Below are positions 1-10,661 of a stretch of 64,000 bases of DNA, in pieces; positions within the stretch are counted from its first letter, which is position 1; each line of letters starts with the position of its first letter. The notes beneath the pieces are model-generated. The model searched no databases and was not told where the DNA came from. It worked only from the letters and a program-made list of their open reading frames with translations. The stretch comes from Pagrus major. Taxonomy: Eukaryota > Chordata > Actinopteri > Spariformes > Sparidae. The position numbers and the translations under genes were made by a program. The stretch covers positions 10,893,613-10,957,612 of the forward strand of contig NC_133223.1 of NCBI RefSeq assembly GCF_040436345.1, read 5' to 3'.

Positions 1-117
1 CAGTCAGCTCACACAAACTTGTAAGAACATCAGCATTACACTGAGAGCATGTTCTACTCCATAAAATGTTAAGGAAACCCATTGACAGAATATTGTGCAT
101 TTGCAGAACAGCCTCAC

Positions 118-3100
118 TTGATAAGTGCAGCGATGATCTGGACGTTCAGTGCTTGGCCGCTCATGAAGCGATCGTGCAACATTTGAAACCCGTTTAACGT
201 GCCAAATTTGTTTATTAAGTCCACCAACCAGCCCTGGGGAAAAAAAACAAAAAACAAGGGAAAACATGTTGAAATCAGATTTTCAAGTTGGAATTATTGC
301 TGGTCCATCTGACCTAGCTGGTCTATCTAACTATAAGCAAATATAAAGTTTGCAGTTTAATATTTAAAAAAGTCTGATTAAATTTTAACCCTAAAAAAAC
401 AAATGATAGCAAATCTGGTTTAATCGTTGGACTGAGGGACCATAAGTAATCCTGGGCCCCTGCCAACAGAGGCAGACAGGCGATCAGTGCTGCAGTGTTG
501 TTCAAACTGACCCCTGCCCACGCGGTGTTCATCACATCTTTCACTGTAAAATTCCTATTCTCTGGTGTATCCACCTTCTCTTTTACAAAATCTGCTTTCT
601 GACAGAAGCACTAAGTGTCTTATGGACTGTGAGTTCCACATTTCATTATCAGGCTTTTCCAGAGAGGGATTCTCTTTGTTTCACAAGGGCCCTTAGGGTA
701 AGACTAAATTGTGACTCTATGGATTCAGATACAAAGACGGGCCACCTGTCCTCTGGAGGAAGAAAACAGTCTGTTTCCAGAATGACTTTTTTTGATTTTT
801 TTCTACAGCCTGAATATTTATTATGTAAATAATTTATCATTATCACACACAATCTAGACTATCGAAAGTGGAAAATGAACAATTTGTTTAATCACAGAAT
901 GGAGTTCACAAAAGTTCAAACATGGTCAGTTAAAAGGGCAAAATAGTCTGTGATTGACCACAAGACTAGTTGAAGTAACCAATGATACGATTTTTATGTC
1001 TGGTCAGCTGGAGTAGTGGTGACTCACCTTAGGAGAGCGTGGGTCTGGTGGTCTGGCAAAGAGCTCATCGTCGGCCAGCTGTGCTCCAGCGGGGACAGTC
1101 TCGGAGGGCCGTGTGCCGTTGTAGATGTGGAACTTGCAGTGAGGGTTGGTGGCCATGGCCAGCAGCTCCAGTAGAGGGAACCAGTCCTGAGAGAGCTTGG
1201 CCACACACAGCTCCACCAACCGGTGTGTGTTATTGATGATGCACCTCTATGAAATCAAGTTTGTGTGTCAAAAAAACAGTTTCATATTAACCATGTCACT
1301 ACAATAGACAGAGAAAGAAAGCATGAGTAGCACAGAATCTCAAGGTCATCTGAAAAATCCTCTCCCTGGAATGCTGCAATCCACTTCTGGTTTAGTAACA
1401 ATGACCATTTCGACTTGAAAATCCACCAATAGCCTATACCTCACAGATACCTTTACATTAATACACCTAATACCTGCAGGCAGCTGCCACAGACTTATTT
1501 TTTAAAGATTTAAAAATAATTTACTTGATTTTCAGGGTGACAGGAGAAACAAAGATGTTTTGCTCCTTTACATCCTTGCCTGTCTCACTCCATTTACTGT
1601 GAAAAGGTTCAAGGGATCAATCTCACTAATACAACACAACAGCCAGCCTCAGCTACTTCTTACAAAAAGATCATTGATCACTGCTGGCGTTGCCTCAGCC
1701 CTCAGTAAACCAAACAGGAAACTCAATTTACAGGCAAGACCCCATCTGAACAATGCATACATCCAAAGAGATAAGGGCAAAGATGCCAGAGAACAAATAA
1801 AGCTAAGATGACTGTGCTGAGTCATGCTACCTGATAGATTTTTGTCAACCTTTCAGAACACCTTTAACCCCTTCCGTTAAACCAGTACAGAGTAGTTCTG
1901 TGGGAACTGAAAGTGGAGTGGAAAAGATGGTTCTCATTTATCAGGGAAGTCTTACTACTTATATTATGGTTTTATATGTTTAAGATAATCTATTTACACA
2001 GATTCCTTGGCTTCAAGTTTTTCAAGTACCAAAATACAAAGCAGCAATCAAGACTCACATGGATCTCAAACTTCCAGCCACTGACTGCCTCGTCTGTCAG
2101 GATCTTTGTGAAGGAGATGGTCAGACCATCTCGGAAAAACCTCTGACATGCCTCACACTTCACATCCAGTCCTGCAAGGAAATATGTCCCTCATATATCA
2201 GACCATTCATATAAAATGTGCAAAGAATTAAACAAGATTATGACATAATCCGTAAAGGTTTCAGTTTACAAATGGCCTAGGTGGGGGAATGTCTACTGTG
2301 GTTTTAAAATTGGATGAATATCTGGATTTTGGCCTTAATCTTGTCGTGACATTTCATATCTGAAGTGCAAAACATACACTGACAAGATACTTTTGATTAC
2401 TGCGTCAAAACATTTAATATTTTTATATTAATTAATATTCAACAGTCTGAATGTAATAGGTAGGGTGCACTACAATTCAGACACTGATCTGAGGAAGGTC
2501 ATTTGTTGACAAAATATTGATACTCATAGCGTAACAACATCATTAGTGCAGAGAGACTAAAAATTAAGGTCTTTATATTTGGTTCGGCAAACAGTGGACA
2601 ATCAGGTGGAATAAGGCTTGATTTTAGTGATGAAATGTTCAGTCGATTAAGCAGTTATCATTATTTCTTTTAACAAAAGCATTTGAACACTTGCTGCTTT
2701 CTGTTTGATTTCATTGTAAATTGACAATATTTTGGACTGTTGGTTGAGCCAAACACGCGCAGAGTGATAACAGATGAAAACAGCAACATCAAACGTATTA
2801 CCAACTATTTTCAATTATTATTTCTAATATTATTAATTCAGTTTTTCAAGCAAAAAGAGTAAACATTTGTTGGTTCCAGTTTATAAAATTTTGATGATTT
2901 AGATGTGTTGCTTTTCCCTGTTTTATTAAATTGTAAATTATGTATCTTTTGAAGTGTAAAATACACCTTGGGTTCTCAAAATATAAACAAACTATAGCCT
3001 AACCTATACTCAGCATTACATGAATATTTTATAAAAATGAAAATAATTATTGGCAGTGGCCCTATTCTCTACACTTGAACTTGCGACGATTAACAATTTG

Positions 3101-6100
3101 TACAGCACAATTAGCCTGTAATTTTAAACGTCTTTCAGATGTGTCTGCCCCAACGCATCCATATAAACACAAATACCATTCTGTATATTCCTACCTTTTT
3201 TACTCAGGTCTATAGCAGCTTCCAAGAGGACTTCTAATTCTCCTTTTGGCAAAACTGGAACGACCCAACGAGGCCTAGGAGAAAAAAGTGAAACCAACAG
3301 AAAAATCACTATAGATGTATAAAAAGCATGGATGTTGCATGTATGATGTCTACCTGCATCTCATAGAGCTCAATTTAACATGCTGTTAAGCAACTTCCCT
3401 GTGGTGGCTTGACTGTTGTGTTCAGATTGAGTGTGAAGCCAGTTTTGAAGGGCACATACAAAGTTAATAGAAAAACATATGCAATGTCTTGAAAAACGGT
3501 TTAACTTGAGTCGAAAATTTGCACTCTTCACGACTTTATAAAAATAGAGACTCAGGAGGAAACTTTACAAGCAAATGCACAATGAAACTCACTAAAGTTA
3601 ATCAGTGTAATTTTGGACTAATAGGGCTGCAATGTTTCTAAGTTTGGGTCCACACTCTGTATCCCATGTGCGGAAACGGGGGTGACTAAGGATGCAGCCT
3701 CTGCGTCATCAAATGAGGAAATACCTGTTGATCATGTCATCCAGCTTGGCTAGGTCAGTGTGAGGGAAAGCGGGCTCCTCCTCTTCCAGCTGTGGGGGCC
3801 CATCACCCTGGCCCTGCTCATCTGGTGGGCTCACTGGAGAGTTCTCATTAGATGAGTTTGGAGATGATGTCTAGAAAAACCAGAGAATCAAACGCATATT
3901 GATCACTGCTTGTATCATATAAACTAAATCTGACAGAAAGGTATCAAAAACAAAATACCTTGAAGAAAACTAATTCCACTCTTTTGGAATTCTTACAGAC
4001 ATAAAAATAAACCTTTTGTGAATTCTTTATGAAGTATTAATATAAAGTATTAAATGGGCCAATACTCAGCATATTCCCAATTATCAGTATCAGTGATTTT
4101 TCTGTCAGATTGCCAATAAAATAAACTACATTAAAAATATGCTACTTTGGCTCTGATGCAACATCCTCTCATGCAATGTCCGCCCACAACACTATCTGAT
4201 TGGTAACCCATCACAAATAATAGCCTAGAAACAATACAATAATATCAATCCGCAAAGTAACTAGTAACTAAATTTATCAAATAAATGTAGTGGAGAGGAA
4301 GTATAAAGTAGCAGAAAAAGGAAATACTCAAGTAAAGTACCTGAAAATTGTACTTTAGAACAGTACTTGAGTAAACTGTAATGTATATCGGTTCCAAATA
4401 TTGGTTATCGGTCTCCTTGATTTCTAATCATCAGCATCGGCCCTGAAAAAGCCATACTGAACGATCCCGATGAGAGGGAGGGTGATGATATGTGACTAAG
4501 AATGGCTGTTGTGGTGACATGGCATGTGTGTTAACCCACTCAACCATCAGGACTCCTTGATCCATTTTGATTTTGTTTACATTAACATATGGACGATAAA
4601 ATACGACTTGGCCATAAAAAAATCAAAGCGAAGACTTGGACAGTTTTGTTTTATCTCCACTATGACCAGACATCAATTCAGATACAGTTTCAATATCATC
4701 ATTAGCGACCAATAACGTCATTAGACATAGAATCACTGCCTGATAGCTCACTGACACTCACCGTCATATCATTATCTGAAACTGCAGGCTGCTTTCTAAT
4801 TAATTTGTGTGCTCATCTGGTTACTTGTGAACAGGCCTATGCAACTGCAGTGTTTTGACACAATGGGGAATTTTGTTTTTGATCATTGATGTACCCAGAG
4901 CACTCAAACAAAGGATGAGAAATAAGCCTGGCTTTATGCAACGGATACCAAACCTTCAAAAAAAAATGTAAGATCCAGATTGAACCGATTTATTGACCAG
5001 CGAAGCAAGAGCTTAACTTAATTTGTTATACTGTTTCTATAGTAACATATACCAATGGAAAGGCATGGCCCACTTCCTGTATGGGGTAGGGTTTCTATTG
5101 TTGTAGTCACTAAGTGCATATTTGTAGGTATAAAGAAGCAGGTGTCTTTCATGAAAGGCCTTTAAACAGAGCCATTCAAGTCATTATACTCATAGTATTT
5201 GGCATACAGAGATATGCCCTTTTCATCCTTATCTACCTAGAGGAAACAAAAACTGGGGGCTGACATGGTTGTGTTAGAAGTATAACTGTGTTAGTATGTA
5301 GGTGTATCTCTGTTACGGTGCTGTCAAACAGAAATTTTGGAGGGAAGAGTGTTTGAGAAACAAAGGCAACAATGTGCATCAATAAAAGCCCATCTCAGCA
5401 CCAAAGTCACCATTCCCTTCTTCATTTCTTTCCTCATCTAATGAGTGTGTATGAACATCATGGTGGTGTGAGCAGCTGTGTGTGAGAGAGTAAAAGAGGG
5501 ATACACATAATCAAGAGAGATGCACAACTGAGAAATATGAAATGTGGGGGTGTGTGGTGAAGGCTCCTTCTGCTTGGCTGACCTACATAGGCAGCTTGCC
5601 TCTCACGTCTCACCACGGCTCATCTCTAACCAACACAGGCCTGCACATACACACATCCTTTATCCATCACTCAGGAGGCTCTGTTCATTGATGCCTCGCC
5701 TTCACTCTCTTTCTCCCCCTTTTCCGCTCCCTCCTCCCCTCCCTTCTCGACCACTTTGGCATCTGTGTGAGGTTAGGTACGAGCAATATCTGTTAAAAAA
5801 AACTGTGCTGCAGTGTCTGGATGTACAAAAAGAGAGCTAACAAGACACATTCCAGTTCCTCTTCCTTCACAGGTTAATTGAATTACATGTGTCTACCATC
5901 GGAAAGGAAGTGTAATGCACAGTCATTTAAAACAAGTACAACATGATGGGACTGGATGAAAGCAGTAGCCAGCCAAAGGGAGACAATATCAGAAATATTC
6001 AACATAAAGGAAAAAATATGATGGGTGTGTTGAAGGACAGCAAGGAAAGGTCTGATGATGAGTATTAGCTGGAGAGTTAAGGCTGACCTGGTTTTGTGGC

Positions 6101-6195
6101 AGTGGGGGCTGGCTCTGGGCATCAGGTGCCTGGCCCTGGCCCTGGCCCTGACTGTCATTGCCCCCCACCGGAGAGCCACGCGTGGTGGCCGTCAT
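118..6195 (-). CDS. usp9x: USP9X-type ubiquitin carboxyl-terminal hydrolase, N-terminal part (partial)
   Basis: Large deubiquitinase that removes ubiquitin from many cytosolic substrates; only the N-terminal 260 residues are here. Coding exons in gene order: 6195-6088, 3870-3725, 3274-3195, 2171-2059, 1246-1028 and 233-118. All have GT donors and AG acceptors and the phases join without a break. The product starts [18 protein letters not shown] and continues through [40 protein letters not shown] and [17 protein letters not shown], which match my memory of vertebrate USP9X closely. The start at 6195 is preferred over an in-frame ATG at 6204 because the family begins MTATTRG. The peptidase domain with its Cys/His catalytic residues lies beyond base 1, so the window shows only the disordered N-terminus and the start of the helical scaffold. 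The last codon is split by the donor at 117. The gene is head to head with med14. Confidence 0.95.
410..850 (-). pseudogene. Coding-like relic inside a usp9x intron, unrecognised
   Basis: Minus-strand DNA inside the intron between the exons at 1246-1028 and 233-118 reads like degraded coding sequence. One block (about 790-650) reads [20 protein letters not shown] before a stop. After a frame change a second block (about 590-430) reads [20 protein letters not shown], followed by a segment with a hydrophobic stretch ending [13 protein letters not shown]9X coding sequence passes directly from 1028 to 233 in frame, so this is not a USP9X exon. I do not recognise the parent. It may be a retrocopy or transposon fragment, or chance. 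Confidence 0.3.
2630..2960. repeat. Degraded GATTAATCG-type interspersed repeat
   Basis: Contains scattered pieces (CGATTAAGCAGTTATC, TGGACTGTTGG, GCAAAAAGAGTAAACATTTG, TGGTTCCAG) that resemble the repeat at 62398-62722 and its relatives. Here it sits in a usp9x intron and is strongly decayed. Boundaries are approximate. Confidence 0.4.
4245..4385. repeat. AGTACTTGAGTAAA-type interspersed repeat
   Basis: Reads AAAGTAACTAGTAACTAAA, then GTAGTGGAG, AAGTATAAAGTAGCA, AATACTCAAGTAAAGTACC and AGTACTTGAGTAAA. The same ordered words recur at 32020-32180, 52018-52150 and 54810-54945 in this window. This is a short non-autonomous element very common in spiny-rayed fish. Here it lies in the second usp9x coding-region intron. 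Confidence 0.65.
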
Positions 6196-6362
6196 GCTCG
6201 CCACGGGGCAGATCTTGGCAATCTTGGCCTCTTAGGGAGTGCTGACCAGAAGGGAAATCACAGCCACCTCAGCTGTAGAGCAGAGGGAAGAGAGCCCGAA
6301 CACACGAGAGAGGGACACAAGCACCTGGAGATCTGGGTGTGCCGCTGAGACCATTGCATAAC
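6196..6362 (-). other. usp9x: usp9x 5'UTR part of the first coding exon, with upstream ATGs
   Basis: On the minus strand a pyrimidine-rich acceptor ending in CCAG precedes base 6362, so this exon probably runs from 6362 to 6088 with the start codon at 6195. The leader holds at least two upstream ATGs just inside the exon. They open short frames of about 33 and 40 codons that stop before the main start. Such upstream frames can lower translation; here that is inference only. A second AG inside the leader, after GCTCTACAG, could act as an alternative acceptor and would remove these upstream ATGs. Confidence 0.55.
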
Positions 6363-8517
6363 CTGGAGCAGGGAAGAGAGGACAAAGGTCAAAAGTTACT
6401 TGTAATACACACACAAAATGTTAGGTGGTTATAATCTTGTACTGCTAAGCCGCCTAAATGACATTGTGTTCTGTGACCAACAAGATGTGTTATTAATTAG
6501 GATGCTCCAGACAGGTTTTGATATTCTGATGCACATCATTGATTTAAAGTATATTTAGTAGTAGTAGAGGTAGATTTAGAGTATCCAGTTCCAACCAAAG
6601 ATCTGTTACTGGCTCATTACATCGGAATTACACCAAACAAAGTGAGCAACTGCCTCATTTTACATTTACAATTCTCTAGATGTTTCCCGCACCTGCATGC
6701 TTTTGTCACTTTACCAGGGAACAAGATAACCATTTTAAACTGTAACAAGAGGACTAAGAAGGGCTCGAATGTAATGAGCAAATATGGACGATTATGATTC
6801 CTTCTTCCTCTTCTTCATGTTTTATTGGTGAATTTCAAACCAATTTCCACGGTATCACAGTTTACAATTTACACTAGATACTGATAAATAGCCGATAATA
6901 TACATTTCCTAATATTTTCATTATTGGTAATGTATTGTTCTGATGTATATCAAATCTTTTGATAGCTCAAATTATATTACTGACAGACATTTTTACATAT
7001 CTTTTAAATTTGCCATCCAGAGACATTGCAGTGACCTGTGTCACTACCAGCCCATCTGGCCTGACAATAATTAGTTTGTCCCAAACATGTTGCTTCTCAT
7101 GTCCAACTAAATCTTTTGTCACAGCAGCTACAAGACTGGTTAAAATTTTCCTCTAGCACTTTGGCCAACCCTAGGAACATATCACCTCTTATACACAACA
7201 AAAGTAATATTTAAATACTGTGAAAACACAGGTCACCCCCAACAGAACAAGCAGCCAGAGGATACTACTACCTGCCTGAATCCAACTCAAATTTGTGTGA
7301 GGGCAGTCACAAAAACAGTCTTAGGTGGGCATTGATGGGACAGGGCAGCTATGATGGTCAACAAAGTTAATACAAAAGTTTAGCATTTATTTTAGTGTTT
7401 TTTATAACTGGCGTATTCAAAGAATACTGATATAGTCATTAGTAATACACATTATCAACTTCTGATCGCAACTGATCTAGTGATGTATCCTTTCTCATAA
7501 ACTACTGTATAATATGTGAGAAGCTAGAGCATGATAATAAACACAATAATAACAACAAGACGCCTCAGAACAGTCTGAGAACACTGTCATACTTTCTCGT
7601 AGCCTTGACCAACTCTGTTCATTGCAACCTGGATCTTCTTTTTGTTGTTGTGGCCATTACTTTTGTGCCCCCCAAATGATCTCCTGAGATCTGGGTACAT
7701 GAGGACGTTGCTACATGCAAAAGTTCAATGGAGCAATAATCCCAAGCGATCAGATAGTTTCAGACAAGCCAGCAGTTCAGCCATATTATCTATCCAAATT
7801 TATTTGGAGGTAAAACCTGTAATGTCAGTACTATTCCCTCGCTGCATAAGAAACTGTGTGTTCACACAACTATGATAAATACTGCAAGTCAAATTTAAGC
7901 CAAGAAGTTGGTCTGCAAGTTGTTGTTTGATTACAGATATCAGTAAAAATTTTCTGTTTTTTAGAGATTATAAAGCACACAAGGATGCTTGGGGTAAATC
8001 CAAATTTGACAATGAAGTTTGGTGTTTCAGTCCACTGCTGTTTTAGACTTAATAATTAAGTTTATTGTTAAACTGTAAAATACCCTGCCTCTATTGCTTA
8101 TATTTGTCACAAGTGTTTGATAATCACATTTGAGCGATCATTGCAATTTGTGTATATCAGCCAATATATCAATATTGGAAATGTTTACTCCCCAATTTCA
8201 GTATTGTTGGTCTTAAGTTTCAAACAAACGGCATTCAGCAAACACCTATCATATATCTACCAGGCTATCCATTTGCGTCTGTTGTCATGCCAGCTGAATA
8301 CATGCATGTCGTCCCATTGACTTATGCATTAGTCTAATTAAATCTTGAGTCTAGCATTATTCTTAGTTAACTTACTCAGCTGTATTTTAGTTGCTTGACT
8401 AGCAGGTGAAAAGCACAAATTGTCTGATTGTTTTGTGACAATCACCTTAATTTAGCAAATGGTATGCTACACAAAACGGGATAAAAATCCTCTATTATTA
8501 CAGTAAAGTAGCCTAAG

Positions 8518-8660
8518 GGTGTTTTCACACCTGTAGTGATTTGCTCTGGTCCAAATCAGTTGATGAGCTTGTTGTAAACTTGGAACATTTTTCCTTGGTT
8601 TACTTACTGACACACAAAAAAATCCAAGCGAACCAAAATGCAGCACTACAAACCAGGTAA
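8518..8660. repeat. TTTTCACACCTGTAGT-type repeat fragment
   Basis: Begins with GGGTGTTTTCACACCTGTAG and continues with GGTCCAAAT and GAACCAAAATGCA words. I associate these with a family of terminal-inverted-repeat elements in fish. No matching right end or target duplication was found, so this is a fragment with approximate limits. Confidence 0.4.
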
Positions 8661-9201
8661 GAATGTTCTGCGGCAGGAGGAGGATGCAAGTACAAAAAGG
8701 ACTAGTGCTTATTCTGAGTGAGAAACCTTGCAATGCCATTTAACATGGAGCAAAGGGCACAGTTGGAATTCGCTCACAAGTATGTAGAAATGCACCAGGC
8801 AACACTACACCAGCAGAATGCCGACTGTATTGAAGCATCCATCTTTGTTCAAGACATCTAAGCCGTTCTCACCCTCAGGTAAACTACAGGTTAGGCACAT
8901 GAAAAGCAGGTAATTAGTTAGTTAGTGGTATCAGCTGAAATATCCATATTGTCCATTACAAATAAAAATTCACATTTTGATTCAGGCCATGGCAACTTTG
9001 TTATTCCTCATTTGTTATATTGTCATTCCCCTGTGTTTTTTCCTCCAGATGTTTCTTGTCTCTCTACACATTATGACTGTCAAATAACTTTACTTGATTT
9101 ACTAAAAATAAAATAAATGTATTGAAGATAATAATTTATCAAACATTTGCATAATTGGCTGACTTCTTTTTGGTGTTGTCAAGGCATTCCCTGATCTCAG
9201 T

Positions 9202-10221
9202 TAGAGATGTTCCCATATCATTTTTTCCTTCCAGATACAGATTCCGATACCTGGGATTTGGTTATCGGCTGATACCAAGTACCGATCTAATACCAGTGCT
9301 TGTTTAAAAAAAAGGCCTTTATGGCCTGCTACAGGTTAAACCTTACAGAGAATGATTGCCATACAAAATTATTTTATTTATTTTTTTGACTGTCAGTCGT
9401 AACTGAAAAAGAACAAATAGAGAAATCTAGGAATGAATAACAGTCCCTTTAAAAACTGTTAAAGTGCACTAAAGTTAAAAAGTTCACTTTTTAAATAGAG
9501 CAGTTTAAAACAGTGGTGCAACAGCAACTTAAATAAATCTATGAATAACAAGTTCCCTTAAAACTCACTCACGGAACCCGTTTGCTTACAGAACCGCACT
9601 TCGATGGGCAAATGTTGACGGCGATACTGTGTCCACCCAGTGTGCACACTCAGCAAAGACAAGGTCCAAATGTCAGCTGTAAAGCTGATTGCCTGCCAAC
9701 TTTCAGCCTACATGAAATGTGTTCCCTCACTGTCTAATAAAGTTTGGGGAGAGCAGTTTCGTCGTGCTCTTTCGCGTGATGCTTCTTCAAAAGCTTTATA
9801 AGGTTGCTGGTGTTAAAACTGGCAACACTCATGGCACTCCTCAAAAATTATACTGAACATACTGAACATGTCGCCATTTTACTGGTGGGGTTATCCGGTA
9901 TTAAATATTGCCACATAGCTGACATGATGCTAGCTCCGTCTGACTCACGTGAAATCAACTTTTTCTTCCCCGCTCTAAAAACAGTAGTTGCCAGGAGCAG
10001 CACAGGGAAACTTCCTGTGTTGGCTTTAAGAACAACGAAGAAGAATTGATTTCCAGTGTGTAACGTTAATCAGAGCTAACTGGGAAGTAGCAGGGTCCTG
10101 TTTCTAAATTACGTGGTATCAGATCGGTGCATAGACTCACGTACTAGCCAGTACCGATACCTGCATTTTTGGCAGTATCAGCGACATTTCTGATACTGGT
10201 ATCAGAATCGGAACAACTCTA
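9202..10221. mobile_element. Non-autonomous hAT transposon with BED-finger remnant
   Basis: The element starts TAGAGATGTTCC and ends GGAACAACTCTA, a 12-bp inverted repeat with one mismatch. Both ends are flanked by the same 8 bases, ATCTCAGT (9194-9201 and 10222-10229). An 8-bp duplication with short TAG-type ends is diagnostic for hAT elements. Inside, on the minus strand around 9830-9745, a frame reads ASFNTSNLIKLLKKHHAKEH, which resembles the end of a BED zinc finger of a ZBED/hAT transposase, followed by a stop. The rest of the transposase is missing, so the copy is dead. It lies in usp9x intron 1. Confidence 0.85.
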
Positions 10222-10348
10222 ATCTCAGTAATTTACTTGAGTTTGTGCAATGTAATTACTACTGAAAGGAATGAGGAACACAACCAGACCTAGCATGTTG
10301 GACACTATACATATAACCTCAGCTTTCATTGTGGATAATTATTCACAT

Positions 10349-10661
10349 TAGTGCTGCACTATATGATCAAAAAGTAATTTTATTTTTGATAGATATTGCG
10401 ATTACGATATAATTCATGATTATTATGGATGATTATATTTTCATTGTCACTGAAAAACTAGTAAAATCACGATGATGTGGCATTTCTCCCAGTCTCTGCC
10501 CAACAAACATGTTTTATTACATCTGGACAAAGCTTTGAAGGCCAGAGCATCTCTGCAGCACGACACATTTTCATTAAGATTGTTTAATGACACATTTGAC
10601 CTTTATAAAATAATTGCAGTTCTTGTAATTTGGATTATTTTGCGATTAATTGTGCAGCCTA
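10349..10661. mobile_element. hAT-type MITE with GTGCTGCAC ends
   Basis: Starts TAGTGCTGCAC and ends GTGCAGCCTA, imperfect inverted ends. Identical 8-bp flanks ATTCACAT lie at 10341-10348 and 10662-10669. The interior is AT-rich with GCGATTA and ATTGCGATTACGATAT words and has no transposase. It lies 127 bases from the neighbouring hAT element. Confidence 0.8.
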
